Origin: Mugil cephalus
Lineage: Eukaryota; Chordata; Actinopteri; Mugiliformes; Mugilidae
DNA length: 64,000 nt
Assembly: GCF_022458985.1 (NCBI RefSeq)
Contig: NC_061773.1
Span: 4,470,001-4,534,000 of the forward strand
Direction: 5' to 3'
In this document: piece by piece, positions 23,501 through 36,835 of the stretch
How positions within the stretch are numbered: position 1 is the first letter of the stretch
How the letters are laid out: every line of letters begins with the position of its first letter
The notes under the pieces: model-generated
The model's database searches: none
Seen by the model: only the letters and a program-made list of their open reading frames with translations
Told to the model about the DNA's origin: nothing
Program-made: the position numbers and the translations under genes

Positions 23501-26500
23501 TTGTTTTCGCTCGCAGTCCATTTTGCGTTCCCTCACGATGATGTTTGCATTTCCTCTGATCCACATAGAAAGACTGGGCTGTATTATGATACTTCTGTCA
23601 TAATATACTAGTACAGTAGACGTCGCTCTGGATGTGACCGCAGCACAAAGCTGTGCATCCTCGACTGAGGCATGATTTATGCCGTTGGAGCTGGAGAGAT
23701 AACTAGAGGAGCTAGTCTAGTCTGACCACTGGGATAGACCATATCCATGGCGGTGCTATGGTTGATATGGTTGTTTATAAAGGGTGTAACTGACTACAGC
23801 GTTGTGTTAAATATACTGTATCTCTTAACTCCTGCGGTGTGTTGGGAACACGTCACAGAAGCACCCCTGGTTCGTGTATTTACAGTACATCTAGACGTAT
23901 CCATAACATCATGGACTCAGCCACAGGTTTCATCCATCACTGCCAGCCAGGCAGAGCAGCTGCATCTCAGCTCACAACCAGCAGCTGTGTACGGTCACAG
24001 TATACATCATCTCTCCGTTCTGCTGTACATACAGAACGGGTTCCTACACTGGCTGTGCTTTATACCTGGATGAACAGAGTCTTCATACGGTTCCATGCTT
24101 AGAAGATTGCAACAAAATAATGTAAATTACGTCATATGTGGACTTTGTTTTCATAGTGTCTCTGTCAGATGTTGATGTCACGTCGCCTGGTGACTGATAA
24201 ACACTTTTTGAGGAAATGTCTCTACACCACTTCTAAGTCATCCAGGTTAAAGTAAAGCCAAAAGAGATGAAAACGAGGTCAGCTGGACTACGTGCCTCCA
24301 CTCATCCAAGAAACTGCTTCAGTTCTAAAAAACTGGTGTGCTGGGGTTTAAAAAGGGACATCTATGAGTGGTACCCACCAGAAACTCACGTGACTAGTGT
24401 AAGCAAACTTGTTTTTTTTGTTGTTTTTTTTTTTTTTATTAGCTTGTTAGTTTCCCTTTAAATACTCAAATTCTCCTATTGAACTAGCCAACTCTCCACT
24501 GTGGGAACTTTCTCCAGGGGCTATCACCCTTTAGAGGTCAGGAACCAGGGTCTAATAGTACTTTCTAATAGTTTTGAAAGTAGTACTTTTAAAACTGCAA
24601 GAACTTTGCTGGTGGGAAGCTCAAGATTTCCGTTTGGTCAAGTCCTAAAGCATTTTAATTTCATAGTTTATCTCTGCGACAGCTCGTAAAATTCAGTCTA
24701 GCAGTTCAGCCGTTTTAAAATCAGCCTTTCAGTTCTTTAACAAAATTAGCTGGAAGCAGAAGTTCCAAGTTCCACATGCATGTGAAACTGTTCTCTGGCC
24801 CAGTACACCACTGTTGATGTTTGTGTGCTGTGCTAATATGCTAATGCTAAGCTGTTATGTTCGTCATGTTCAAAATCACGAATCTATAAACTTAGCTCTA
24901 CTCATTATAGTCACCACGTATTTGAACAAATGATCTTGATGGGAACTTGATGTATGTGCCAGATTTTATAGTTGTGTTTAAGTTTAAACTTGAAATCACA
25001 AACTTTAGCATTTGCAGATGTAAAGTGAGGGAATCACCGAAGTCTGTGGGATTCATCTACTAGGGCACCATGTATTTTATTACAAATTTTGGTCTGTTGG
25101 AAACCGATCATACCAATCAAATTGTTTGACCAGGCTTCATATGGTGATGGAAAGAAGTGTAACATCAGCATAGTCATCCACACAATCTTTACACCGTTGA
25201 CTTTGAATTTCTTTACATCAAAATGGCTCTGATTGTTAGCAGGGCTATTTAATTGGTGTACAGAGGCATCTTTCCATCAGTTGAAACACCACCCATAGTG
25301 AAATACAAATAACTATGCTGAGCTAGTAAAGTTGGGGAATCACCAAAGTCTGCTGGGGACCATGAATGTCTGTACAAAATATCACGGCAATATATCCAGT
25401 AGTTGTTGAAATAGTTCAGCTTGGACCAAAGCAATGGAACAACTAACTGTCACCCTGCTCGCCAAGCAAAGAACTGGAAATACATACAGTCAGTTCTAAG
25501 TAGAGCTGCAGACTTAGAAGAAAAATATTATTGTACTGTAATGATTGTACTGCCGTGTTTGGTAATATAATTTCTTTCATTAAAGCTGAGCAGATCCTCC
25601 ACAGTGGCCCCTCAAAACACACTGAAACTCCATTAGTTCTCAAAGGAACGATGCAGCCTTCATCACTTGAATAAGACTTGAGTTTTACTTTTGGATAAAT
25701 TCACTAAATCTCAATGATTGATAATGATGGTCTTATTTGTGCCGTTTGCAGACAACATTTCTAATATTGAATACATCAACAGAAAAAAACAATTAACCAC
25801 GTCTGGACTTGGTTTGCTGGCAATACTTACAGAGCATTTTGTGGCCTGTGGGTTATATGTTTCATTCTTCTCCAGCACAAATGTTTTTCTTATAATTTAA
25901 TCCCTCTTCGTAGATATCCAGACAAAAGAAAGACGCCAAAATGAGATGTTGATCTGCCCTCGGATTTTACCAGTGCTTTTATTGTATTACCGTCGGTGGA
26001 AAATCAGGGGCTTCAAAAATGTGTTCTGGCTCGTGAGCAAAGGAAAACTGGAGCCGTATCAGACGGAGGATCTTTTTTATTTTACTACATCTTCGCTTGA
26101 AGCAGAGGCTGAGTTAAATGATATATTGCTGATAAGTACTGATAATGAGGATGAGTGGAGTCTTTTGTGGTCTTGTCTGACATTTGTAAGTTGTGTAATA
26201 AGGAACAGTCTGAGGGTTCTGGTTCAGCCACATTGGTCATGCTGCATAGCTCTCTGAATCCAATTAGGAGTCGGAGGGGCCCAAATGGCTGTTTTTATGT
26301 GTTTTCTGTGCTGGCTGGCCTTCTGCTGGGTGTGGCGTGGCCTGCAGCGAGGTGAAGCTAAGCGCACAAACACATTCCTCCTCAAGATCCCGCTCTGGTC
26401 TCAGAACTTCTAACAGCTTTGCCAGTTTCTGTGCTACTGAATGACAGTCTGCCTGATCATATCTGCTCTAAGGCATTATTCGCCTGCTTGTCTCTATCCA

Positions 26501-27167
26501 CTTACCTTTCAGCTCTCCTGTCCTCTGGCTGGTGGACTTGCCATCGCTTCTGTTTGTCTCAGTTCCCTTTCTGCTTTGGCGCTTTTACTGTTTCTGTCTT
26601 GGATCTATTTTCTCTCCCTCCCTTTTCCTAATGAGCAAAGTCTTGCAAAGTGATACCAACTTTCGCACCAAACATGTGAGCAGGACCCCACTGAACTCAT
26701 TACATCAGAGTTACATCTATTCCGGCCAGTGTTCATCCTAGAACAACGAATGTGGTCACATTACTTCAGTGAAATGTATTTGGACTGTTTAATACGGCCC
26801 CTCATACTTTTCTTTTTTTCTCTCTCTTTGCAGCGACAGGCCTCGGTGTTGGCATACTATTCTCTCTCCTGTTCTTTAAACGTAAGTATTATTCAGGATT
26901 TATTTCGTGCTCCCTACTTTTAAGAGCATGCAATCATGTTTTTTTCTGTACCAGGTCGCACGTGGCCTGTGTCACTCGGTTCAGGTTTAGGACTGGGCAT
27001 GGGATACGCCAACTGCCAGCATGACTTGAAGTCCCCATATCTGATTCACGGTCGCGTGGTTAAGGTGAGGACACAGTGTGAAATGTAAGATGGAGGTTTA
27101 TGACACACCAACGTGTCATGACGCCTGATCTGTTTGTGCTTTTTCTTTTCTTTTTCAGGACCAATAA
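20539..27167 (+). CDS. micos10: MICOS complex subunit Mic10, complete
   Basis: Mic10 is a small inner mitochondrial membrane protein that oligomerises to bend the membrane at crista junctions. Coding exons: 20539-20599, 26834-26881, 26955-27064 and 27159-27167, with GT-AG introns and matching phases. The product is 75 residues (human 78). It starts MADQLGRKWDRCFADTAVKT and has two hairpin-forming hydrophobic stretches with glycine motifs: TGLGVGILFSLLFF (about 22-35) and GSGLGLGMGYANC (about 44-56). A positively charged KRRTW loop lies between them. The QHD and PYLIHGR words near the C terminus are typical of the family. Intron 1 is about 6.2 kb. The last exon supplies only Asp-Gln-stop. In human the gene also lies between CAPZB and NBL1, supporting orthology. 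Confidence 0.96.
20600..26833. other. micos10: micos10 intron 1, repeat-bearing, no other gene seen
   Basis: A 6.2-kb intron without a supported internal gene. Small open frames here lack conservation signals I can recognise. An interspersed repeat lies at 24820-25450. The acceptor at 26833 follows a good pyrimidine tract. Confidence 0.7.
24820..25450. repeat. Teleost interspersed repeat with duplicated module
   Basis: The segment resembles a repeat frequent in fish genomes, with words such as CACCAAAGTCTGCTGGGGAC, CATGAATGTCTGTAC and AGTAGTTGTTGAAATA. A related module appears twice, around 25027-25100 (GGGAATCACCGAAGTCTGTG) and around 25332-25400 (GGGAATCACCAAAGTCTGCT). It may be a degraded retroelement 3' region. 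Ends and class are uncertain. Confidence 0.55.
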
Positions 27168-27283
27168 CTAAGGACTGAAGATGATTTCTCATCAGTTTTT
27201 GCGTCCCTTGTTCTTTTCTGTCTCAGCACGAACATCCAGTGATGCACACATTGTGTTTATGAAAGGGCAGAAAGTGTATATTT

Positions 27284-27289
27284 AATAAA
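27284..27289 (+). terminator. micos10: Poly(A) signal of micos10
   Basis: An AATAAA lies 117 bp after the stop codon, followed by T/G-rich sequence. It gives a short 3'UTR of about 140 nt. Confidence 0.8.
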
Positions 27290-29600
27290 GTCATTGTGGA
27301 AAACTCATTTTTTTTGCCCTCTGTTTTTCTGTGTGAATGTTTGAGAAGAATGAAATGTGGTTTGGGGGTGGGAGGTAATTTTGTGTGTTAATGAGCTGGG
27401 AGACTTGAACTCCTGCTGTTTTGGAATGAGGGCCAGGTTCAGCATCTGCAGCTCTCTCTTAGAGAGTGGGAGGATGAAAAGTTGCACTGAATGATGGAAT
27501 AAAGAAAATGGAGTCGCTGGTAGAACAAAGCCGACGTCGATAGTGACTTGAAAAGCAAGAACATTATGCTTGCATTCGTTTGCCTGACGTGGACTCGCAT
27601 ACATGGTATCAGCCACCAGCTTTCCTATTTATAGACTTTGGTTTCTGGTTTTGCCGTGGATGCCTTGATTTCCTTTGTCATATCAAGACTAGAAAGAAAC
27701 CCAGTCTGGTTTTTATTCAGAGTAGACCAAACATGGCTGCTTGGCTGTCCTGTTTTATGTTGTGTGAGCTGTGTTTGTTCCAACCGTGACTGTTTTCGTC
27801 ATAGAGAGTTGAAATGCACGCATCTACATATCAGGAGGAATCTCTTAATGCCCTGTGTATTCATTGGCTGCGTCTCTCTGTCTCTGGCAAGATTGTTTTG
27901 TGTGATTGATCACTTATGTGTGGGTCTGCTCGGAGAGAAGAGGAATTGCTTGAGTGTGTGCACACGTTTATCCAGCCCCCTGGTGAAGCAGAATCTGAGG
28001 AATGCAGAGAAATGCCGTTTCTGGACTGGAGCTCGGTCTTATTACTAACAGGTGAGTTCTGCACTTTGCACGTCTGAACATAACACATGTTGTACACGTT
28101 CACATCAAAGAAAACATTGGCTCATGCATACTCTCTATTACACACTCATAGTTTCCCTTCTTCATCACGGTAACAGTTTTTCCTCGAACATTCCTGCACA
28201 CAATGAGAATCAAACCTCAATGTATTCACAGGCCTGTTTCTCCTACAGTGCATCAGACACAAAGTAACCCTGTCAAAAATTAAGCCGCGTCACTCGTCCC
28301 CTGTCCATTAAAATATTTGTTTGCAAGTGAAGCATGAAACCAATAGGGGGGCTTATGGATGTGAGCCAGGCTGAACACCTGTGAGCAAAGGTGAACTGTT
28401 GGGAGGAAGTGCAGGAACGAGATGTTGGCATGTGGGAAGCCGAGGAAGACTGGTGACACATCTGACGCTTACTGGGGTGGCCAAAAGCCAAAGCCTACCT
28501 TTTCCCAAAATCCCCCATGATGAATCATAATTACTACTCCACGACCGAGCCATCAGTAGTGGTGGCGGCTGTGTGACAATGATTAAGCACAAGTTATAAT
28601 GTAAATAAACTAGTTTAGTGAATCACCGTCGTTCTTTTACTTTTCCAACATTTGATGTTGTGCAAATGTGTAAATTTTAAGGTGATGAGATGATACATTG
28701 TGTTTAATTTACTCATCTGTGGGCAGAGTCTGTAGGAATAAAAACAACTTATTAACAATTATGAAGGATTCATATCTTTTACATAGATAAAAGCAGCAGT
28801 ACTCATGAATAGGGAAAATACTCAATGCAGAAAAACTGCCTTTGTGCAGGTTAAACTGAATCATCATTATTACTAAATAATTTTTAACTGTTTTTATGTA
28901 ATGCCATAACGTATGTGTTGTATGTAGTTTTTTATTATTTCAAGTGTCACACTGTTGTCTTCCTCTTGAAAACTTTTATAGCAGAACTATAACGTCTAAT
29001 GGAGAATATCTGATTTAATGACTTTCTTGTCTGCTGAATAAGCTCCTGAGGATAAGACTGAAGGTACAGCCAGTAATTCCCATTTAAATGATGCACTGTT
29101 GCCCATAAAGTCGGGATCAAATATTTTTTACCTCTTGTCATGAAATCATTGTGATTTATTCTTGATGAGGTGTATATCTAGGTGTATAAAAAAGCAATCT
29201 GTCTGAAAACAAAACTATTCCAACAATATGAGGCAACAGTGTATTAGAAAGGGTCAGCAAAGCCAGGGAACATAATGCCTTCAAACAACCCATGTGCTCA
29301 TGAGGCTGTCAGTGGTTTCTCTCTGAGCATACTTAGGGACCTCAGCTAAATTAAATTGTCATGAGCTTCTGGTTAGTAACCAGCTATTTATGTCATTTCA
29401 ACATCCCAAAGTTGCCTTTAATGTGCACACAGAGGGAAAGGGAACAGCATCGATCCACATCTGGTTTCCAGTTGCACTGCATTATTATACAGAGTTATTA
29501 ATGTTTCAATTCTAAAATCTAAAAGCATGTGTCACTAAAGCGATGCCAGATGCATGCCTGTAAATGTGCATTGTTTTTGTTTAATCTTGTTATATTTGCA
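27290..29600. other. Intergenic region between micos10 and nbl1
   Basis: No supported gene. Several short open frames overlap on both strands without recognisable similarity or splice context. Confidence 0.6.
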
Positions 29601-29639
29601 TATGGGTGTTCAGTGCTTTGGAGGAACATTTGAAATCTT

Positions 29640-30060
29640 TCCAGCAGTTTCCCTCCCTCCCCGTTTTCTCTCGTCCACAAACGGCACAGCAGGACCCCCG
29701 TCCGAGGGCTCAACCGCGCCTAACCCTCGCCTCGGAGTTTTACAACAAAAGACAACCACTTGGAAAGTGTTTTTCAGCTGGGGATTTATCACTGGACGGG
29801 AAGAGAACAAAGGGGAGGGACGGTCTGCGCTGATGGACTCGGAGATGAGATAGCTTTCCTAATCTAGCCCATCTCCCCATCCTTCCTTCCCCGTGGTCGG
29901 ACGGGCTGGGACTCTTCTTTCCGGATGATGTAACTGGTTTGTGACAGCTCGGATTTACCGTCGCCGCCAGCATTTTACTTTTAATTATCAGCGGTGATAC
30001 CCGACGACAAGCCGCATCCTCGGCTTTTCTTCTCGGAGCCCGTGTCCAGGTTTCGGTGAG
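29640..30060 (+). promoter_or_regulatory. nbl1: Probable nbl1 promoter and non-coding first exon
   Basis: A GC- and CpG-rich island stands out from AT-rich surroundings 1.3-1.7 kb upstream of the first nbl1 coding exon. A plausible donor, TTTCG|GTGAGG, occurs at 30055/30056. The coding exon begins after an acceptor at 31372, so an upstream non-coding exon is required. Exact exon limits are inferred. Confidence 0.5.
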
Positions 30061-31380
30061 GGGGCTCAGCTCAGCGGGACGTTGCACGGAGCTCAACTGG
30101 CACTTCCCCCGGTGTGGGTGAGCGGCGGTAAGGGTCCCAACCAAGCTCTCCTGGGTGTCGTTACTCAGAGAGTACTTCATTACTTTTCAAAAGTAACGTC
30201 CTCTCAAGACTTGTTAGCTATTCTCCAACCAACAGCTAACGTTACACTTGTTAAAAGTGACGGACAAAACTTCTGAAATAGGATAAAGAAATAGTTGTAA
30301 AGAAAATAAGTTACAACTAGATTCGGTGTAAAAATCTACATTAAGATTTAAAATAGTAAACTGATTTAGAAAGAAACTGTGTACAGAAAATGTTATATTT
30401 ATACTTTAGGCCTGCCATACCTACTATACTACTTTATAGCATTTATTAGCGTTTAAACTATACGAAATGACGTAAATGTGTAACGCAAAATATGTTACAT
30501 GAAGCCGAGCCGTTAGTCTACTATTCAAATTTAAAGTTTAATGGTTTAGGCTTTTTTTTTTAAAAAAAAAAAATTAATATATAGAAAATAGTTTGCCTTT
30601 GTCGTAATAAAACAGTATTTGAAACCAAAAAAAGGGGGTTTACTGTAAAGCGTTACCACACTATATCCACAGTATTCTGCCTGTGTGCTACATTAAAAAA
30701 ACACCGTTAATTTAGCTGTTTCCTGCTTCGTGAATCAAATCCAAGTCTGGACTCTAGATGTTTGTTGAGAAAAAAAAAAAAAAAAAAAAAAAGCAGAAAA
30801 GAAAATTTTTAAAGGCAAGTCGTTTTTGTTTCTGTCTCCACATTATCTGGAGATACCTGGGTTGATTTGTTTTATTTATTTATTTATTTATTTTAAGCAC
30901 CAGAGACATATGGAAGTGCTGAAAAGTGTGTAAAACACTGGATGTGGGTGACCACCAGACACCTTTTATAAGCAGCTGGAGAAAACGATTCGGTGGGCTG
31001 TAAATGACGTGACTGGTTGTGGCATTTTTAAAGAAGAGTGGAACAGAGGCAGAGCAGAGGAGTATGGAGCAGACCCTTTGTCCCATTTGCTCATCTATAA
31101 ACTCAGTGCAACACTGCTCTCTTGATATTTAACAAGTTGTCTTTAATCGCTGAAATGACTCATAGCTCACAACCGGACTAAATATGATGCCTAGGGTTTT
31201 GGTTTCAAGCTGCTTATCACCAGGAAGTGGTCAGTCCACCTCAGCAGGGACACGCAGAGTTCAAGTTTCACATTAAAACCAGACATTATGTGACCATCAG
31301 ATGACGTGAGAAGACCATGCCTTGAACAGGGTTAACAGAGCGGTAACATGCTGTGGTTTTCTGCTCCTTTAGGTGCAGTC

Positions 31381-34300
31381 ATGTGGCAGAGGATTCAGAT
31401 TTGCTGCGCACTGTTTGCACTGTATTCAGCGGCACCGCCTGCACACATCAACCGTCTGGCGCTGTTCCCTGACAAGAGTGCCTGGTGCGAAGCCAAGAAC
31501 ATCACACAGATAGTCGGGCACACGGGATGTCAGCCTCGCTCTATTCAAAACAGGTCAGGATGAAGGCCCTCTCTGTCCCGCTCTCTCTCCCTTTCCCTCT
31601 GACAATGTCTCGGTGCAGCTGAAAGAAAGAAAGATGCAGAAAGTTACATACTCAGAGCCACGTCTCATTCAGTTTGTAGGAGCTGGCGCTGACTGAATAT
31701 CTTCGTACAGCAAGGAAACAAGAGATTTTGCTCATTGTTACACAATAATCAGACTGCTACACATATATAGCATGTGATTGCCTAAAATCATCCCAAACAA
31801 ATGACAATATCTTATCTTCGATTACACGCACGCAAGTTAAATAAATGCAAAAATAAAGTTTGCAACTTAAGTGTCATCTGTCAACGGACGCTGTCTGTAA
31901 ATTCAAGTAAGCTGTTGCTGTACTCCAAAGTATTCAAAGTTACAGATAATCATAGGCTGCGTTTACACTAGCATTTAGTCCAGCTACACTGTTTACACGG
32001 ACACAAAATAAAATGATCAGACAAGATATATGCCCCTAAACATCAGCCAGAAAAACATTTTTTGACTCGGGGCAAAGAACTATTATCTGCTGTGGTGCAT
32101 TCAGTCTGCCAGATAAATAATGGGACAAGCAGACAGTCTTTACTCCAACTTTATTGACAACAACAGAAAAAAATATGATAAACGTCCCACATTTTCAGCA
32201 GCGCGGACCACAACGATGGCTTTCCTTTCAAACACTTGGTTGAACCGTTTGTTGTTTTGGTGCTTAATGTTTACGCCACATAGGGCAAACACAGGCAGAG
32301 AGAATGTATTCATTACACCCAGAGACAAATGAATGGTTGAAAAATTTACATCTTTATTTTCCTATTTAAGAGGTTATGAAGACGTTTACGCCACCGTCTT
32401 TATTTTCACATTTGTTGACGTATTCTTTCCACACAGCATGTTGGGAATGTACAGACACATTTGCCCTTAGTTCATTTACATCCGCAACTATTTTTATTGT
32501 GTACTCCATGGTACAACCCATTTTAAACTAACATGGTGGCGGTAAAAAAGGAAAACACAACAATAAAACCAAAATCAAACCAGAAGCTTATGAACTAAAT
32601 TTACAGATTCTTAACCTCATACTAGTGTCTGTGTCATGTTCTTTAGACATAAATAATGGATAATAATTATTGTCAGCTACTCCCACAAAAAAGCCCAAAC
32701 CAACAATGCCTATTTTCGCCTTCCACATCTTTATTACTTCCTTTATGGTTCTCAGTTACAAGCCCATTTGTTTCTGCCCAAGACATAAATGTTAAAAAAG
32801 AAGGTCGTGCATTTATGCAAAACAGCTGGCAATTGTAAGTAAATTTGCAGTGAGTAAATTAAAAATACTGTGAACTATTTTCCACGAAGGATTGATTATT
32901 TGAGGAGGACAGTAGTCAGTGGACAAAACATGTAATTCTTCATTGAATTCTTTATTAAAGCTTTATTGAATTTCAGTAGTTAAAAAAACTTGACACTGGC
33001 TCTGATGTCTGTTCAACTTCCATGAACAACAAGTCTCCATCTTGTAATAGTACTTTTGGCCTGAAGCTACCAGACATCCTCGGCCTTGGTAAATCAGTTC
33101 AGATTTCAGGCCCCTTTTTTCCCCCTGCAGCTTTTTGTTACGATCTGAGTGTTGAATCAAGCGCACCGTGTCTGGCGAAACACAATAAAGATAATGCACT
33201 CTCTCCTCCTCGTTGCAGAGCTTGTCTGGGCCAGTGTTTCAGCTACAGCGTCCCCAACACATTCCCACAGTCAACCGAGTCTCTGGTGCACTGTGACTCC
33301 TGCATGCCTGCCCAGACACAGTGGGAAGTGGTAAGAATTATTGCACACATCAACCCTGACTTGTCAAACTCACATGCAAACCCCAGGTTTCCAACATGAA
33401 AGGCGCTGCTCTCTACCAGAAACAAAAAGCAGAAGGAGACACAATAAATCTCAACAGGTAGAGTTTCTTTGATTCCATGTGAATGTTGAGCCTGTATTTC
33501 ATGTAGCTCATTGTCCCTCTTTGCCAGAAGGTATCCACTCTTGCGACAACAAACGCTTTGTGGTGAGGTGTATGTTGTTTGGAAAGCTGCCAGGTAGACT
33601 AGGCGGGTGGGACCACAGGTGAGGTCACCTCATGTTTCAGTGGAAATTATTGTATCTCTCGGAGCAGGTAGCTGTTGCCAGACAGTTTCATTTGCTTTCT
33701 CACTTTTTTATTATTGCACCCGAGCGGCCGGAGAGTACATTTTAGCCTCTCACCTTACTTTTAATTATCTGGAAATGGATGTTTATGTCTGTGGTTGTGA
33801 TTGTTGTTTCAGGAATTTAAACATAATTCAGTTTGAAGCAAAACAAAGCCAGCTCTCATGAAAGAGGATACTGCTCCCTGCTGCTCTGGCTCTTGATAAA
33901 ATTGCTGAATGATCATTTTCAATGGATAATGGAAACAGTGAGGGGAAGTTGTGTGAGGTCTGGAGAGCAGGCTGAGCTTGTGTAACGCTGACGTTTACAG
34001 CTTCGGTTTGTATATTTTCAGTTTATTTCATATTTAGGGTTTTTCCAGTTTTTCTTTATTCCAAGAGCGTCGCATATTCATGGCACAAACTGTTCTTTAG
34101 TGCAAAAACACAATAAAAAAAAGTGAAAATCAGCTGCCAATTGGCACCTTAACCTTTTCACGTGTAGCATGGTGTAGATGTTATGAAGGAATATTCATTT
34201 ACATATTCACAAGTTCATAAACATGAAATATAATTCAGTAGATGTAAAAATAGGGAATAACTTGTTAGAAGTTAGTTTTATGTTGTCACTGTGCCAACGA

Positions 34301-34625
34301 GTGTGTGTGTTTGTGTGTGTGTGTGTGTGTGTATGCCCAGGTGACTCTGGACTGCCCCGGCAGTGAAGACTCTCCTCGGGTGGATAAACTTGTGGAGAGG
34401 ATCTTCCACTGCAGCTGCCAGTCATGCAGTAAGGAAGGCGCCCAGGAGGGGGCGGTGATGCAGCTGTATCCAGCAGACAACGGCCTGGACTCCTCTCCGT
34501 CCTTATCCGACACCCTCAGCGCAGTTCACTCTGACCCTCTGCCCCACTCAGACCCACACTCTAATAAGCATGCTCAGCCACACACGGACCACCACACGCT
34601 ACCCCACACATCAGACGGGGGCTAG
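31381..34625 (+). CDS. nbl1: Neuroblastoma suppressor of tumorigenicity 1 (DAN), secreted BMP antagonist, complete
   Basis: NBL1/DAN is a secreted cystine-knot protein that binds BMPs and limits their signalling. Coding exons: 31381-31553, 33219-33330 and 34341-34625, all GT-AG and in phase, giving 189 residues (human about 181). Residues 1 to about 20 form a signal peptide ([20 protein letters not shown]). The DAN/CTCK domain runs from about 36 to 130, with cysteine words [37 protein letters not shown] and [10 protein letters not shown]. An N-glycosylation site (NIT) is at residue 40. The acidic and His/Pro-rich tail ([15 protein letters not shown]) parallels the His-Pro tail of mammalian NBL1. 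The ATG lies 8 bp into its exon. An earlier in-frame ATG at 31348 is on the intron side of the acceptor and is not used. AATAAA signals are at 34906 and 34940. Confidence 0.97.
34297..34332. repeat. (GT)n microsatellite abutting the nbl1 exon 4 acceptor
   Basis: The tract ends 8 bp before the acceptor CCCAG|GTGAC at 34340/34341, so it occupies the place normally held by a polypyrimidine tract. Confidence 0.95.
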
Positions 34626-34905
34626 GTCCATCGTCTGTCTCACCATTATTGGGACTTTGCTTGCTTCTCTGTTCTCCTCCACACTGCGTCCTCTATACCA
34701 GTCTGTAGTATTGTAAAGGCACTTTGAACGCATGACTTCACTTTGTGTTAAAACGTTTCTTAAAACACTCACACAGTCATGCTTTCAGAATACACTCTAC
34801 TGTATATAAACTCGTACAAACACACAAGCCTGAGCACTCTTTTGTTTCCTGATTAACACGTGCGTGTGTTTACATGTGTGGATCCAGACACGACTATAGT
34901 CTGAT

Positions 34906-34945
34906 AATAAACGGTAGTCTTTTAATGCGCTTTGAATGCAATAAA
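34906..34945 (+). terminator. nbl1: Tandem poly(A) signals of nbl1
   Basis: AATAAA occurs at 34906-34911 and 34940-34945, the second followed by a TTCTGTTGTTGT stretch typical of a downstream GU-rich element. The 3'UTR would be about 300-340 nt. Confidence 0.75.
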
Positions 34946-36639
34946 TTCTGTTGTTGTCACTCTGGTGTTGTGTTCATCTCTCTGCCCTGCTGTCACAACA
35001 TTCATTTGAATGAGGAGCACAGACCTGGGTAAGATTTCCTTATGCTGGCCTACCCAGGCGTACCCTCAGCTTCCTTCCACTGGTTTAGAAAACAAAGCCG
35101 TGTCTCGGTTAAACGTCTGCTGTGTGACTTTGGGTTGTAGCACATCTTGTTTTCTTTGATCAAACAAACTAGACACAGACATCCATTCACTGGAGGCTGG
35201 TGCCACTTACTGGAGAACAGAAGAGCTGCACGATGGGAAGAAACTGCAGTTTGTGCCGATTATGCCACAGAGAAAGGCTTACCATACTTTCACTTCATCC
35301 ATCTTTGTCTGCTTTAAAACAACACAATATTAGAAGGATGGGTTGAAAGCAACAATGCTCACGTTCTTAATTATTCCCAAATTGTACTTTAAATTGTACA
35401 CTGTTTTCATTAATTTAAAAAAAAAAAATCTCGGATTTTCTTGAATGAATAATAATAAAAAAAGAATATGAATAATAATGAATAGAAAAAAAATTGTTTT
35501 GTTTTAAAAGTTCACAGATGGTCCAGCAGATGTCAGCAAATGCTACTAGTTTAAAGTAGACGGGGGATATTTACAGTACAGCAACTGATTTACTCAATGT
35601 ATCTTCCCACAGACTCTGTAGAGTAGCTCCATTCCTCTTTATCAATCAATCCCTCAGCTCTGTCTCTATGTCCAGGCATTATCTTCTCCCCCATTTCTCG
35701 GCAACTCCGTCCCGTATCCCTCCATCTTTTTCTCCTGTTCCGTGTAATTAAATTTCAGCAGTGAAAAGGTTGACTGTCTGCTTCTGCTGGAAAACAAATC
35801 GATCATCCCCTTATCTCACGGCCACACAGCTGACAATGTTCTGCGGTAAGTGAAAGGCAGACTGCGCTGGGGGAAACTCAAAGGGACATTTCTGAACACA
35901 TCATGGCTCATTGTCTTAAATTAACTATTTCCTCAGCCTCTGATTTTGTTTTGTTTCTTTAACACTTTAATAGTGTCCTGTCATCAGCTTCATGCGTACA
36001 GCAGGTCTCCATGCTTACAATAAAACTCATTTTCCGTTCAAGTTAATCCTATTGTGTGACTGTGGAACATTTTTTGCAACCTGCTGGGATGTGTCCCCTC
36101 AGATTTTTTTCCAATAGCAGGGTTTTACAGTATGTGTGTGCTATATGGATGCACCGTAATTTCATTTTCCTGAGATGTTATCTGATTATCTGACGCAGCT
36201 GGCATACATTTACTTATTTAAACCTCTGTAAAGGTCACTTAAATGGACAGATAAGGAGATAAACAAGCCTGTGCTGTAAGCAGACCTTATGATAATTCAA
36301 TACAGCCCATTTCATCATTATTTAAATTGGAAAAAGCCTAGAAACCAATCACATCAGCATGCAGAATACATATGTATAGATATACAGACGTTAACTACCA
36401 GTAGATTTACCAGTAGTCATTACAGACGTGTGGCTGTGTGAGATGAAAACCCCAGGAGGCCAACAAGTACGATAGAGTATAAAACCTGGCTTGTATTGAG
36501 ATTCTTCCAACAGTACATAAACAACAGTTACAATTTAATAATATATTGAATATATATTTCTATATTTTAGGTGAACAGGTGAATAGAGAAATGATCACTT
36601 AAGCTTTGGTGCAGACAGTAAATGCATACATTTTCTGTT

Positions 36640-36835
36640 TCTACCCAGCTGACCTTAAAGTCACATGGGTCCCTCCATATGAGCTGGGTTCTGCTCAAGG
36701 TTTCTTCCTGTTAAAAGGAGTTTTTCCTTCCCACCGTTGCCGTCAGGCTGCTCTGAAGGTTGCAGGCTGGAAAAGTGTCTCGAGACAATTTGTATTTAGT
36801 TATTGATGCTATATACATAGAATTGAATTGAAACT
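36640..36835 (+). repeat. Teleost interspersed repeat, plus-oriented copy
   Basis: Contains the recognisable fish-repeat words GAGCTGGGTTCTGCTCAAGG, TTTCTTCCTGTTAAAAGGAG and a tail of AGAATTGAATTGAAA. A reverse-oriented copy of the same family begins at 49930. The family is very common in percomorph fish; I do not assign a class. Confidence 0.7.

Noticed and set aside
31348-31380. In-frame ATG upstream of the nbl1 start
   Set aside because: It lies before the splice acceptor at 31371-31372, so it is intronic. The ATG at 31381 begins the signal peptide.
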